Source: Odobenus rosmarus divergens
Taxonomy: Eukaryota > Chordata > Mammalia > Carnivora > Odobenidae
Assembly (NCBI RefSeq): GCF_000321225.1
Contig: NW_004450401.1
Coordinates: 3,684,555 to 3,748,554, forward strand
Length of the DNA: 64,000 nucleotides
Direction: 5' to 3'
Positions 21,827 to 33,785 of the stretch are shown one piece after another. Made by a program: the position numbers and the translations under genes. How positions within the stretch are numbered: position 1 is the stretch's first letter; every line of letters starts with the position of its first letter. The notes under the pieces were generated by a model. The model made no database searches. It saw only the letters and a list, made by a program, of their open reading frames with translations, and was not told the DNA's origin.

Positions 21827-22244
21827 CCCCCAGTCCCAGGCCGGCCCACTTCGCACCAGGGGTGCGGCCTTTATCCTCTCGGGCGCTCCTTCGTTATTTC
21901 TCGTCAGCCGATGGGCTCTGGTCCCCCCCCTCCCCTCGAAAGCGTCTTCCTCACCCTGAACACCCCGGGACGAGGCTCCGTTCTCGCTGTCTGCCCCCAC
22001 GGGGCCCCACAGCCGGGACCTCTACACGAGGACCGGCCTCCGTGCCCCTCCGACTCTTACGCCTCCCGCCCCCCCCGCCCCCCCGCGCGCGCAAGCTACT
22101 GTTTTGTTGCGGAGTGATCCTTCCTTCTGTTAGTTGTTTGCCCGGAAGAAAATATTTTGTTTGGAAATCCTTATTATTTGCCACTTTCCCCTCCAGCAGA
22201 ACTGATGTTTCCTTCTGTACGATGACCGTGTTTCAAGCCTGTTA

Positions 22245-22390
22245 CACGCACGGATTTATTTAACCTTAACACTTTTACGAGATAGGTACTTATTCTTAGT
22301 TTACTGATGAGGTAACTGAGGATGGACGACCTGTCTCGTAAGTGGTAGAGCTGTTTTGAATCCGGGCAGCATGACTCTAATGTTCTTGTA
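22245..22390 (-). repeat. MIR element
   Basis: Reversed MIR core: GATAGGTACTTATTCTTAGT, GATGAGGTAACTGAGG and GTAAGTGGTAGAGCTG in order. Confidence 0.75.
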
Positions 22391-22499
22391 TTTAGTCACT
22401 ATATCATACTAAGATAAAAGTATTATCTAGGAAAAAGTGAAAGTTTTATCCTTCTGTATTTTTTCCTGTTGGGGGGCAGTGCCTTGTAGATGAATCAAA

Positions 22500-22775
22500 G
22501 AATGTATTTTTGAAGTCAGGCATATCGAGCTGCAATTCACAGCATAGCCATTTACCAACCTAGGAAGAACTTAACCAATTGCTTGATTTTGAGTAAGTTT
22601 ACAAACATGTAAAATAGTGATACAAATCGTTAAAATAATGATTAGTGATAAAAATAGTGTAAAATAGTGATACCTACCCTATAGAGTTATTGGGAGGATA
22701 ACCTTTATAATGCGTGTGAGGTACGTAGAATAGTATCCCAGGACTCAATAAATGACTATAATTTATTACTCAAAA
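22500..22775 (+). repeat. MIR element
   Basis: Sense MIR: TGCAATTCACAGC, then TTGAGTAAGTTTAC, GTAAAATAGTGATACCTACC and ACTCAATAAATGAC. The middle block is partly duplicated. Confidence 0.7.
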
Positions 22776-22983
22776 TGTATTTGGATTTTGTTACACATTT
22801 GTCCTGAGGCTGAGTATAAACTGGGAAATAATTGTGCGTGTGCTTGTAAATGCATTTACCTTTTTTATTTTACGTACTTAATGTATTATCGGCGCAAAAA
22901 GGTGGTTTTATTAAAGCACTAGGACAGGATCCATGAGTAGAAAGAACTGCCACATTTACCTTTTTTTAAATCAAGGAAACAAT

Positions 22984-23175
22984 GGGGCGCCTGGGTGGCT
23001 CAGTTGGTTAAGCGTCTGCCTTTGGCTCAGGTCATGATCTTAAGGTCCTGGAATTGAGCGCTGCATCAGGTTCCCTACTCAATGGGGAGTCTGCTTCTCC
23101 CTCTCCCTCTGACCCTCCTCCCTGCTTGTGCTCTCTCTCACAAATAAATAAATAAAATGTTTAAAAAAATAATAA
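22984..23175 (+). repeat. Carnivore SINE, sense to UIMC1
   Basis: Imperfect TSD AAATCAAGGAAACAAT / AAACTAAGGAAACAAG. Confidence 0.93.
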
Positions 23176-23667
23176 AACTAAGGAAACAAGCCCTTGAAAT
23201 CAGGTGATAATGCTTGGTACCAAATTTCTTGGGTAGTGACTTATTCAATAATTTATGGTCAATCATTCATAAAGACTAGTTAAGGTCCCTATATTCCCAA
23301 GCTTTCGAAGTGATTTTGACATGTTTGGTAGGTAGAATGTCAAGATTTTTAAGTTATTTTTTCAGTGATTGTTCTTCAGATAGATCAAGATGATAGATAT
23401 GCTGAAAGAAAATGACAAATAATAACCCAAATTGGGGATTTTCAAGGGCATTACTAAAAATGCTACCTGTGAAATAAATAACAAGTCTCATTATTGTGTC
23501 ACCTTTCCTGTTTGTGCATTCTTTTAGAGACATTTTGTTCCTGTCATGATTAAGATGAGGCTGTTGGCCTCTAAACTCTATTCTTCCTTCACAGTTAGTG
23601 GTAATTCATTCCTTAGCCTCAGTTCCAGTACTTGAAGGTAAGCCATTATTTTAGTGAGTTCATTTTT

Positions 23668-23854
23668 TTTTTTAAAGATTTTATTTATTTATTTGAGAGA
23701 GAATGAGAGAGAGCACATGAGAGGGGGGAGGGTCAGAGAGAGAAGCAGACTCCCTGCCGAGCAGGGAGCCCGATGCGGGACTCGATCCAGGGACTCCAGG
23801 ATCATGACCTGAGCCGAAGGCAGTCGCTTAACCAACTGAGCCACCCAGGCGCCC
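23668..23854 (-). repeat. Carnivore SINE
   Basis: TSD GAGTTCATTTTT-like. Confidence 0.93.
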
Positions 23855-24339
23855 GAGTTCTTCATTTTTAAGGGTAGCAACTTAAATAAATAGTAGCTGC
23901 ACTATATGCTGGTCTGCTTGTTTAAATTGGCCAAACAGTGCCTTGTTTTTGCTCTTAGAATTACTGTGTGGTTAAATCTCATGAAGCACTGAATTTTGGA
24001 GTCTGTAATCTGTGGGGGGCCTCTACTTAATGCTTATCAATCTCTTATCTGCTTAATTCTTTGAAAACCCACTTTGAGACTGCTGGTGGTTCTGTGCTAG
24101 GGTAGAGTTTTTATGTATCTTTAAGAAATTACATATATTTGGTGGTGTAGCTACTCTTGCTATCAGATTTGAGCATTTTGGTTTAAATAACTCTAGGGTA
24201 CAGAAAACATTTAATAAGATGAAAACTATTCCATACAATATGTTTTCCTGTGGCACTGTGATTCCTTCAGAATCCTCCCGAACTAATTCCGACTTCCAAG
24301 TCTTACCTATGCTATTCAACCTATAATAATTTTATCCTT

Positions 24340-24529
24340 GGGCGCCTGGGTGGCTCAGTCGTTAAGCGTCTGCCTTGGGCTCAGGTCATGATCCCAGGGT
24401 CCTGGGATCGAGTCCCACGTCAGGCTCTCTGCTCAGCGGGAAGCCTGCTTCTCCCTCTCCCACTCCCCCTGCTTGTGTTCCTGCTCTCGCTGTCTCTGTC
24501 AAATAAATAAATAAATTCTTTAAAAAAAA
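24340..24529 (+). repeat. Carnivore SINE, sense
   Basis: TSD ATTTTATCCTT at 24329-24339 and 24530-24540. Confidence 0.94.
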
Positions 24530-24604
24530 ATTTTATCCTTCTGTGCCTTTATGTAATATTTAATAATTTAAATATATACATTATACTGTTCATTCAGCAC
24601 GTAT

Positions 24605-24777
24605 TTTTTTTTTTTCTAAGATTTTATTTATTTGAAAGCACGAGCTGGAGGGGAAGTGGGGAGAAACAGACTCCCCACTGAGCAGGGAGCCCAACGCGGG
24701 GTCTCAATCCAGGGTCCCTGAGATCATGACCTGAGCCGAAGGCAGATGCTTAACTGACTGAGCCACCCAGGTGCCTC
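24605..24777 (-). repeat. Carnivore SINE
   Basis: TSD CATTCAGCACGTAT / CATTCAGCACATAT. Confidence 0.92.
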
Positions 24778-24859
24778 CATTCAGCACATATTTATGTGTG
24801 CATTACCATACATCAGGCAGCAGTTTTAGTTAGAAGAGGTATAAAAATTAAGTCATTAA

Positions 24860-25005
24860 GTATTGGAGTCAGGAGACAGAATTCCAAGTGCCTCCTTTGT
24901 GACTTCTGACAAGTTACTTTTCTGAACTTATGCTTCCTAGTAATAATTATATATACTTCTTAGGTTTTTGTGAAGATTAATTAAAAATACTTGGGACCCT
25001 TGAAT
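24860..25005 (+). repeat. MIR fragment
   Basis: TTGGAGTCAGGAGACAGAATT, then a TGACAAGTTACTTTTCTGAA block, as in the MIR core. Confidence 0.65.
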
Positions 25006-25224
25006 TGCCATGTGAGTTTTAGGATCAGCTTGTTAATTTACACACACACACACACACAACTAGGATTTTATTAGGTATTGCATTGAATCCATATGTCAAT
25101 TTGAGGAGTAGAGTACCATCTTAAGTCTTTTGAACCTTGAACATGGGATGTTTTTCATTTATTTAGATTTTCTCTTATTTAAAAAATGTTTTGTAGTTTT
25201 CAGGGTATAAATTTGGCATGTCTT

Positions 25225-25420
25225 TTTTTTTTTTTTTAAAGACTTTATTTATTTGAGAGAGAGAATGAGAAAGAGAGAGAGCATGGCGGGGGGGAGGGTC
25301 AGAGGGAGAAGCAGACTCCCCGCTGAGCAGGGAGCCCGACATGGGACTCGATCCCGGGACTCCAGGATCATGACCTGAGCTGAAGGCAGTCGCTTAATCA
25401 ACTGAGCCACCCAGGTGCCC
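25225..25420 (-). repeat. Carnivore SINE
   Basis: TSD TAAATTTGGCATGTCTT with one mismatch in the right copy. Confidence 0.94.
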
Positions 25421-26000
25421 TAAATTTGGCCTGTCTTCTGTTAAAGCTATGACTAAATATTTTAGTCTTTAGGATGCTATTGTAAATGGATTTGTTTTCT
25501 TAATTTCATTTTCAGATTGCTCAATGCAAATGTATAGAAATACAGGTAGTTTTGTTTTGATTTTGTATCCTGCAGCCTTGTTGAACTTGTGTATTCTGAT
25601 ACTTTTTTTTTTTTTAGTGGATTTCTTAGAATTTTCTATATACAAGAGTATTGCATCTAAATGATGATAAAACTAAATATAGTTTTACTTCTTCCTTTCC
25701 AATCTGGATGCTTTTTTTTCTTTTTCTCTCTTTTTGCCTAATTGCTCTGGCTAGAACCTCCAGTATAATGTTGAATAGAAGTGCTTAGAGTGCACATGCT
25801 TGTTTTGGACCTGATCTAAGGGAAAACTTTCAGTATTTCACCATGAAGTATAATGTTAACCACGGGTTTTTGATAGATACTTTTTATCAGGTTGAGGAAG
25901 TTCTCTTCTATTCCTAGTTTAGTGTTTTTATCATGAAGGAGTGTTGAATTTTGTCAAATGTTCTTTCTGTGTATATTATCATGTGGTTTTTGTCCTTTTT

Positions 26001-26404
26001 TTTTTTTTAAAGATTTTATGTATGTATGTATTTTTTTAAAAAGATTTTATTTATTTGACAGAGAGAGACAGCGAGAGAGGGAACACAAGCAGGGGGAGTG
26101 CGAGAGGGAGAAGCAGGCTTCCCGCCGAGCAGGGAGCCCGATGTGGGACTTGATCCCAGGACCCTGGTCATGACCTGAGCCGAAGGCAGACGCTTAACGA
26201 CTGAGCCACCCAGGCGCCCCGATTTTATGTATTTATTTGACAGAGAGAGACAGCGAGAGAGGGAACACAAGCAGGGGGAGTGGGAGAGGGAGAAGCAGGC
26301 TTCCCGCAGAGCAGGGGGCCCGATGCGGGGCTTGATCCCACGACCCTGGGATCATGACCTTAGCCGAAGGCAGACGCTCAACGACTGAGCCACCCAGGCG
26401 CCCC
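26001..26404 (-). repeat. Antisense SINE inside an antisense SINE
   Basis: The inner copy (26024-26220) interrupts the tail of the outer one. GATTTTATGTAT at 26012-26023 and 26221-26232 is its TSD. Confidence 0.93.
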
Positions 26405-26585
26405 TCCTTTATTCTCTTGATATGGTATAATACATTGAGTTTCAGATCTTAAACCAACCTTTCCTTCTCTTGATACATCTTAGTCATTGTATATAATTCT
26501 TTTTATATAATACTGGGTTTGGTTTGTTAGTATTTTGTTGACGATTTTTGCATCCATATAACAGATACTGGTTCCTTGTTTTATT

Positions 26586-26930
26586 TTTCTTTTGTCTTAA
26601 AGATTCTATTTATTTATTTGATTAATTTTTAAAAAAATATTTTATTTATTTATTTGACAGAGAGAGACAAGGCAGGAGAAGGAACACAAGCCGGGGGAGT
26701 GGGAGAGGGAGAAGCAGGCTTCCTGCCGAGCAGGGAGCCCGATGCAGGGCTCGATCCCAGGACCCTGGAATAATGACCCAAGCCGAAGGCAGGCGCCTAA
26801 CGACTGAGCCACCCAGACACCCCTTAAAGATTTTATTTTTAAGTAGTCTCTGTACCCAACATGGGGCACAAACTCACAACTCTGAGACCAAGAGTAACAC
26901 ATTCCCCTGACTGAGCCAGCCAGTCACTCC
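26586..26930 (-). repeat. Full-length SINE nested in a short-form SINE
   Basis: Inner copy 26612-26822 sits in the A tail of the short form (26823-26930). CTTAAAGATTCTATTT / CTTAAAGATTTTATTT is the inner TSD, and TGGTTCCTTGTTTT-like repeats flank the outer unit. Confidence 0.9.
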
Positions 26931-27085
26931 TGGTTTCTTGTTTTCTTTTATTATTTTTGTCTGGTTTTGGTATCAACTGGTCAGGTAGAATGAGTTGGGA
27001 AGTGTTCCCCCACTTTTTTTTTTTTTTTTTTGGAAGAGTTTGTGAAAGATTGTTACTTCTTTAAATGTTCAGTAGAATTTCACAG

Positions 27086-28203
27086 CAAATCAGAAATGGT
27101 AGGACTAGAGTTGAGCTGAAAGGCCTAGGTGCATTTGTATATCTTGTAGGCCTTTGAATTGAGTTTGTAATTGAAAGCTCAAGAGTGAATGTCACTTCGA
27201 AGTTACAAAGTAGGGAGAGAAGGAGATTGAGTATAGCATAACGGTAAACACTTTAATTTAGTGAGAGGAATAGAAGGAAGAAGAAGGAAAGGAGAGGTCA
27301 GATCTAGGAGAAAACTCAGTTGAGCAATATCACAGACACTAAGTTAGACTATCATAAAGAAAGGATTTGCCAAGATGACTAGTGGAATGAAAGCTGAAGA
27401 GAGGTGTATGGATTTGGTGGCAAGTAGATCTTTGATAATTCTAAAGGGAGAGCAGATTCAGATTATATAACATATTAGTAGAGAAGAGGGTAATAAATGG
27501 ACACAGTGGATATGGAATGTGCTCTTTAAAATTAATGTCAAAACTTCAAATTATCTCCAGAGTTTAAAGTTTAAAGAAAAATAAAAATAATATGTACACA
27601 TGGTTCAAAATTCAAATAGTAGGGAAAATGTCTTTCCTCATCTGTCTCTCAAATTCTCTCACACTTTTGGCAATTTCTTGTGTATCCTTCCAGATGGATT
27701 TTAAAACAGAGGGCTGTGTGTATGTGTGTTTTAATTTGCACAAGTAAAATAATACTAAACATGCCTTTTGTTTTTTAAATTAATGATTGCTTTGGAAATT
27801 TATAGTGTGTGTGTGTCAATGTATAGATTATGAGCAAAGCATTTGATGATAAAGCAAAGGAGATAATTTTATTGGCGATAGGGTTGAGGGAACTTATTTT
27901 TAGGCTTAGGAAGTCTTGATAATGTTTGTAGCAAGGGAATAGAGTGGATCTAGAAGGAACTTAAATATAGATACAAAGGGTTAGGAGTAGCTTACTGTGA
28001 AAGACTTGAAGACAGAGGTCCCTTAGAAAGGATCAGTGAAAAATCAGTTGGCTTGATTTTGTGAGTCTCTCCAGGAATCTTATCTTTGTAGCTGGGGCAA
28101 GAAGTACACAAGTAGTATTTTCCAGGGTTAGGGGCTTTAGAGGTCCCATTGAAATGGCTGACTATGGGACCCGGGGTAGAGAGCAAGTTATGAGAGGCAA
28201 ATT
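27086..28203 (+). other. UIMC1 intron 1, no feature recognised
   Basis: A-rich single-copy-looking sequence. No exon with family similarity, no assigned repeat. Confidence 0.4.
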
Positions 28204-28384
28204 AAAGATTTTTATTTATTTGACGAGAGAGAGTATAAGCAGGGGTAGCGGCAGGCAGAGGGAGAGGGAGAAGCAGGTTCCCTGCTTAGCAGGGAGCCTG
28301 ATGTGGGGCTCAATCCCAGGACCCTGGGATTCATGACCCAAGCCAAAGGCAGAGACTCAACTGTCTAAGCCACCCAGGCACCCC
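28204..28384 (-). repeat. Carnivore SINE
   Basis: GCAAAT flanks both sides. Confidence 0.9.
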
Positions 28385-28471
28385 GCAAATAGTGATTTCT
28401 TTTTCTAGTGTTGAGTACAATTCTAATAATTGATTTCCTTAATTTAAACCCCACTTCTTTTTTACATTTTA

Positions 28472-28662
28472 TTTTATTTTTTAAAAGATTTTATTTATTT
28501 ATTTGAGAGAGAGAGAGAAACAGCATGAGAGGGGAGAGGGTCAGAGGGAGAAGCAGGCTCCCCGCCGAGCCGGGAGCCCGATGTGGGACTTGATCCCGGG
28601 ACTCTGGGATCATGACCTGAGCCGAAGGCGGTCACTTAACCAACTGAGCCACCCAGGCGCCC
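28472..28662 (-). repeat. Carnivore SINE
   Basis: CTTTTTTACATTTTA-type TSD on both sides. Confidence 0.94.
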
Positions 28663-28691
28663 CTCTTTTTTACATTTTAACGTAGGTAAAA

Positions 28692-28881
28692 CGGGTGGCT
28701 CAGTTGGTTGGGCGACTGCCTTCGGCTCAGGTCATGATCCCGGAGTCCCGGGATCGAGTCCCGCATCGGGCTCCCTGCTCGGCGGGGAGTCTGCTTCTCC
28801 CTCTGACCCTCCCCCCTCTCATGTGCTCTCTCTCTCTCTCATTCTCGCTCTCTCGAATAAATAAATAAAATCTTAAAAAAA
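28692..28881 (+). repeat. Carnivore SINE, sense, 5'-truncated
   Basis: Begins at CGGGTGGCTCAG, losing about 10 nt of the head. Head to tail it lies inverted against the preceding copy, so the pair could form a long hairpin. Confidence 0.92.
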
Positions 28882-29257
28882 TTATTTAACTTTCTTAAAT
28901 TACTTGAATTAACAACATACGAAAGGCTTTTAAGTGTTTCTTAGTTAACAAAAAGTTTTTCCTAAAAATTGTTTTTGAACTAGAGATGAGAGCTGAAGAT
29001 TGTAAATTGATTAATTTGTTTTTGATGGCTTGAGAAAAATTTATCATTGCTGGTTTTTTTTTTTAATCTGCACTAAAGGTATCATGCTATTATTTACTAT
29101 TTTTCTTTTAGTTTTCACTTATTAGTGCATGTCTTGGAGATTTTTCCATGAGATTATGTACAGTTGACCCTTGAACAATACAGAAGTTATGCATGTGACA
29201 CTCTGTGCAGTTGAAAATCTGTGTACAACTCTTGACTCCTCAAAAACTTAACTACTT

Positions 29258-29469
29258 GGGGCGCCTGGGTGGCTCAGTCGGTTAAGTGAGCCTTCGGCTC
29301 AGGTCATGATCCTGGAGTCTCTGGATCGAGTCCCACATCGGGTTCCCTGCTCAGCGAGGAGCCTGCTTCTCCCTCTAACCCTCCCCCCTCTCATGTACTC
29401 TCTCTCTCTCGTTCTCGCTCTCTCAAATAAATAAATAAATCTTTAAAAAAAAACAAAAAACAAAAAAAC
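29258..29469 (+). repeat. Carnivore SINE, sense, in the Tigger-type element
   Basis: TSD AAACTTAACTACT on both sides. Confidence 0.94.
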
Positions 29470-29635
29470 AAACTTAACTACTAATAGCCTGCTGTTGACT
29501 GGAAGCCTCACTGATAACATAAACAGTCAATTAACACATGTTTTATATGTTATATGTATTATATTACGTATTCCCACAATAAGATAAGCTGGCAATAAGA
29601 AAAGGCATTAAGAAAATAATAAAAAATATGTTTAT

Positions 29636-29830
29636 GGGGTTCCTGGGTGGCTCAGTTAAGCGTCCTACTCTCAATTTTGGCTCAGGTCATGATCTGAGGG
29701 TCCTGGGATCAAGCCCTGTGTTGGGCTCCCTGCTCAGTGAGGAGGAGTCTGCTTGTCTCCCCCTCCCTCTGCCCCTCCACTTGTGCGTGCACATACTCTC
29801 TCTCTGAAATAAATAAATCTTAAAAAAAAT
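29636..29830 (+). repeat. Carnivore SINE, sense, in the Tigger-type element
   Basis: Older variant with GGGGTTCCTGGGTGGCTCAG head. Confidence 0.9.
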
Positions 29831-29934
29831 ACATTTATGGTACTGTACTGTAAAAAAACCCACATATAAGTGGACCTGCACAGTTCAAACCCATGTTGTT
29901 CAAAGGTCAACTGCATATGCCTTTGCTGTTTTTT

Positions 29935-31190
29935 TTTTAATTGTAGCAAAGTGTACATAATTTACCAAATATATAAAATTTTACCAAAATATACTCAAAA
30001 CTTATCATTTTAACCATTTTAAGTGTACTGTTTGTTGGTATTAAGTACATTCACATTGTCATTCAACCATCAGCACCATCCATTTCCAGAACGTTTTTCA
30101 TTTTCCTAAACCGAAACTCTACCCATTAAACAATAACTACACATCCTTCCTTTCCCCCAGCCTGTGGCAACCACCATTCTGCTTTCTGTTCTATGAATCT
30201 GACTACTTTGTCCATTTGTGTCTAACTTATTTCACTTAGCATAATGTCTTCAAAGCTAATCCATTTTTTAAAAGATTTTACTTATTTGACAGAGAGTGCA
30301 TGCGTGCACAAGCAGGGGGAGTGGCAGGCAGAAGGAGAGGGAGAAGCAGACTCCCCTTCTGGCAGGGAGCCCAATGTGGGGCTTGATCCCAGCATCCTGG
30401 GATCATGATCTGAACTGAAGGCAGACGCTTAACCTACTGAGCCACTCAGGCGCCCCAAAGTTGATCCATGTTGAAGCATATGTCAGAGTTGTCTTCTTTT
30501 TTTTAAGGCTGAATAATATTCCCCTGTATGTATATATCATATTTTGTGTCTGTCAGTGGACATTTAAGTTGCTTCCACTCCTTGGCTATTGTGAATAATG
30601 CTGCTGTGAATGTGGGTGTACAAATATGTTTGAATCCCTGCTTTCGCGTCTTTTGTGTATATATCTGGAAGGGGAATTGCTGGATCATATGAAAATTCTA
30701 TTTTTAATATTTTGAGGAACTGCCATACTAATTCCCATAACAGCTGCACCATTTTCCATTCTTCCTAGCAGCGCACAAGGGTTCCAGTTTCTCCACATCC
30801 TCTCCAACACTTGCTATTTTCTGTTTTCTGGATAGTAGCCATCCTGAGTGTGAGGTGGTATCTTATGGTTTTGATTTGCAGTTTCCTAGTGATTAGTGAT
30901 GTTGAGCATCTTTTCTTGTGCTTCCTGGCCATTTGAGTATCTTTGAAGAAATGTCTATCCACATCCTTTGCCCATTTTTTAATTGGGTTGTTTTTTGTTA
31001 CTCAGTTGTAGGAGTTCTTTATATAGTCTTGATATTAACCACTTATCAGATAAACAGTTTGCAGATTTTTCCCCCATTTTGTGGGTTGCTTTTTCACTTT
31101 ATTGAAAATTTTGACATAGTCAGTTGTTTATTTTTGTTGTTGTCTGTTCTTTTAGTGTCATACTAAGAAATCATTGCAAAATTCAATGTC
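29935..31190 (-). repeat. Old L1M-type sequence, antisense
   Basis: Carries the ACCATTTTAAGTG, CAACCATCAGCACCATCCAT and GGCAACCACCATTCTGC blocks followed by reversed ORF2. It is the same class of sequence as the 3' tail of the NSMCE2 retrocopy. One SINE (30265-30455). Confidence 0.75.
30265..30455 (-). repeat. Carnivore SINE
   Basis: TSD CAAAGCTAATCCAT / CAAAGTTGATCCAT. Confidence 0.92.
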
Positions 31191-32456
31191 AGTTTTTTTC
31201 CTTTGGAAATTTAATCTCCTTGGGTTCATGAGATTAAGTCATTGTTCTCAACTACATTTACTGCTAATGCTGGAGAATTAGTAACTCTCTTCACATGTAG
31301 TAAAGAATTAGAGATGAGAAAGATGTCTAGGCTACATGGTAAGGGCAGCAGAAGGAGCAAATGTGTTTGAAATAGAATTAAAAGGGATAGACTTAGAATT
31401 TTGGAGTTATGTAGTTATAGTTAGATTTTTCTTGATCACAGCTATGCTATTCAGTAAACAGAGCTCTGGGGTGGGGAGGGGCAGAGGGAAAGGGACAAGC
31501 AGGAATCCCAATACGGGGCTCAATCCCAGAACCCTGGGATCATGACCTGAGCCAAAGGCAGATGCTTAACTGACTAAGCCACCCAGATGCCCCTCACTTT
31601 ATTTTTTTATTGGGTTCGGAAAATATTTTGACACCTCATTAAAAAAGCTTTTTCAGTAATTTATATTAGACATCTTTTCCAAATTAAAAATACAGAATCT
31701 GTTGAGATGAGAAATTTAAGAGACTCTGTAGAGGTTAATTGTAACTTTACCACTCTACCAGAGTTGCCCCTAAGCCTGTTTGTGTTTCTACTTCTTTTTA
31801 ATTTTGACAGGGACATTTAGCTTCTATCTGAATATATTTCGGATCCCTGAATAACAGGCACACTGTATTTGTCTTTTTCCCATCCTCTGTGCCTTTCCAA
31901 ATCCAGTCTGTTTATTCATACACTCATTTGGTCATTAAAGTATTTAATCATTTATTCAGTAACCATTTATTGAAAGCTAAGCTCTGAGCTAAATACTGGG
32001 ATTCAGATGTGAATAAGAAACAGTTTCTGCCTCTGTAACTTTAGAGTTTCCTAAGGAAATAAGATAGTAACCATCATTGAAACACAATATAATTCTTCAG
32101 CATCCTGCTCAAAGACCACCTCCAACAAAGCCTTTCCCAATTTACCCAACCTAGCTGACCCAGGCCCCATCTTTTTGTGGATTACTATGGCATATATTGT
32201 GTTATATAATTACAGGTATCTTCTTCACAGCAATGGAATTGAATACATAAACTATGATGAAAATAGTCTTACATCTTTTTGCCTTCCATTCTTTCTTAGC
32301 TGTTTAATGTGTTATATTTTATTTAAATAGCCAATTCATTTAGGCAGCCAAAAATCAGTCTTTTCATTAGATTTCATTTGTATTGCCTTTGTACAACACA
32401 GTGTCATGTTCCTGTTGAACAAAAGCTTAGTTTCCATACTAATTCTAAAGTTGCAA
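31191..32456 (+). other. UIMC1 intron 1, mostly unassigned
   Basis: A partial SINE (31467-31593) and an old repeat trace near 31950-32060 (CAGTAACCATTTATTGAAAG). Otherwise nothing recognised. Confidence 0.4.
31467..31593 (-). repeat. Partial carnivore SINE
   Basis: Head and part of the body remain; tail side is missing. Confidence 0.85.
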
Positions 32457-32869
32457 GGGGCGCCTGGGTCGCTTAGTTGGTTAAGCGTCCGACTCTTGAT
32501 TTCAGCTCAGGTCATGATTTTGGGCTTGTGGGATTGGACCCCAAGTCGGGTTTTGTGCTCAGTGGGGAATCTGCTTGAGATTCTCTCTCTTTCCCTCTGT
32601 CCCTCCCCCTACTTGCACAAGCACAAGGTGCGTGTGCGCTCTCTCTCTCAAATCTTTTTTTTTTTTAAGATTTTATTCATTTATTTGACAGAAAGAGAGA
32701 GCACAAGCAGGAGGAGAGGCAGAGGGAGAAGCAGACTCCCCATTGTGCAGGGAGGCAGATGCAGGGCTTGATCCCAGGATCCTGGGATCATGACCTGAGC
32801 CGAAGGCAGATGCTTAACCGACTGAGCCACCCAGGCACCTCGCAAATAAATAAATCTTTAAGAAAAAAT
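32457..32869 (+). repeat. Nested SINEs: antisense copy (about 32653-32842) in the tail of a sense copy
   Basis: The outer unit is flanked by AAAGTTGCA on both sides. Its AATAAATAAATC tail resumes after the inner copy. Confidence 0.92.
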
Positions 32870-33566
32870 AAAGTTGCAGTCTTTGTAAATGATCCTAATT
32901 TTCATGTAGGAGGAGAGAAGAAATAAATGGGTAAGTGAAGGAAGAACAGAATAACAGTTTTGAAAAATAAATATGTATTTTTGTCTTAGATGATATTATG
33001 ATAAACAAAGCAGATATACCTACAAAAATAGGCTTTATATGTTTGTGATAAATTGACTTCATATTTTTCTTATTCTAGAATGTTGTAATTTCAGCCAAAA
33101 GTTTAGGCCTTAATTTTCTTAGATTTACTATGTAAAGCACATAAGGACACCTGGAGAGAGTGTTGTGTTTGATATGTTTCATGTGTTTTGATACGTTTTT
33201 TTAATCCATTCAGCCACTCTGAGTCTTTGGATTAGAGAATTTAGCCCATTGACATTTAAAGTAATTATTGGTAGCTATGTACTTACTGCCTTTTTTGTGT
33301 GTGTGCCATTGTGTTAGTTGTTTTCTGGCTGCTTTGTAATTCCTCTGTTCTTTTCTTGCTGTCTTTGTGATTTTATTATTTTCTCTTGTGGTATATTTAG
33401 ATTCCTTTATTTTTTATGTATCTACTATAGATTTTTGCTTTGTGATTGTCATGAGGCTTACCTAAAACAATGTACAACAGTCTATTTTAAGTTGCTGGGC
33501 AACTTAAGTTTGAGCTTATTCTAAAGCTCTACATTTTTACTCTCCCTACAATGTCATTTTTTAAGA

Positions 33567-33751
33567 AAAAGATTTATTTATTTATTTATTTTAGTGGGGG
33601 GGGGAGGGGCAGAGGGAGAGGGAGAGAGAATCTCAAACAGACTCCACTGAGCGTGGAGCTGGATGCAGGGCTTGATCCCACTGCCCCGAGATCATGACCT
33701 GAGCTGAACCAAGAGTTGGATGCTCAATTGACTGAGCCACCCAGGCACCCC
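33567..33751 (-). repeat. Carnivore SINE
   Basis: Body has a nine-G run. Adjacent to the next copy. Confidence 0.9.
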
Positions 33752-33785
33752 CAACATGTTTTTGATGTCACAGTTTACATCTTTT

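Larger units (their letters stand above)
21180..22110 (+). promoter_or_regulatory. UIMC1: CpG island, probable UIMC1 promoter and start of intron 1
   Basis: This is the only long GC- and CpG-rich block of single-copy appearance in the window, and it stands out against AT-rich surroundings. Its first third holds an NRF1-like core (GCGCACGCGC at 21332-21341), an ETS-like CAGGAAGCCGG just before it, a CRE half site TGACGT (21425-21430) and GC-rich stretches, with no obvious TATA box. A strong donor (GTGAGT at 21497-21502) follows. The next recognisable exons downstream on the same strand are UIMC1 coding exons, so this is inferred to be that gene's housekeeping-type promoter. The island continues past the donor into a degenerate tandem repeat and a C-rich tract. 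Long open frames inside it on both strands are expected in GC-rich DNA. A bidirectional promoter is possible, but no minus-strand gene is recognisable. Confidence 0.75.
22111..23650 (+). other. Start of UIMC1 intron 1, two MIRs and one SINE
   Basis: AT-rich intronic sequence after the CpG island. Apart from the MIRs and the SINE at 22984-23175, nothing is recognised from 23176 to 23650. Confidence 0.5.
25006..27085 (-). repeat. Old L1M-type sequence, antisense, with SINEs and (CA)9
   Basis: Reversed L1 ORF2-like text (GTTTTGTAGTTTTCAGGGTA, CCTCCAGTATAATGTTGAATAG-type block, GTGTTGAATTTTGTCAAATG) with many stops. A CA repeat lies at 25041-25058. SINEs at 25225, 26008 and 26586 interrupt it. 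No gene. Confidence 0.65.
29161..29913. mobile_element. TcMar-Tigger-type DNA transposon with visible TIRs, interrupted by two SINEs
   Basis: The left end CAGTTGACCCTTGAACAA (29161-29178) and right end TTGTTCAAAGGTCAACTG (29896-29913) are inverted repeats matching at 17 of 18 positions. The interior has the ACATATAA-rich and CTGTACTGTA segments usual for this non-autonomous family. SINEs at 29258-29469 and 29636-29830 split it. The left flank has TA, the expected target, but the right flank is CA. Confidence 0.75.

Noticed and set aside
21694..22263. 189-codon open frame in the CpG island, + strand, with overlapping frames on both strands
   Set aside because: Stop codons are rare in GC-rich DNA, composition is Arg/Pro/Gly-rich, several frames are open at once, and no family is recognisable. 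Better explained by the CpG island and its tandem repeat.
28472..28881. Inverted SINE pair as a structured RNA gene
   Set aside because: Opposed SINEs could form a hairpin in the UIMC1 pre-mRNA and be an editing substrate, but nothing indicates a dedicated RNA gene.
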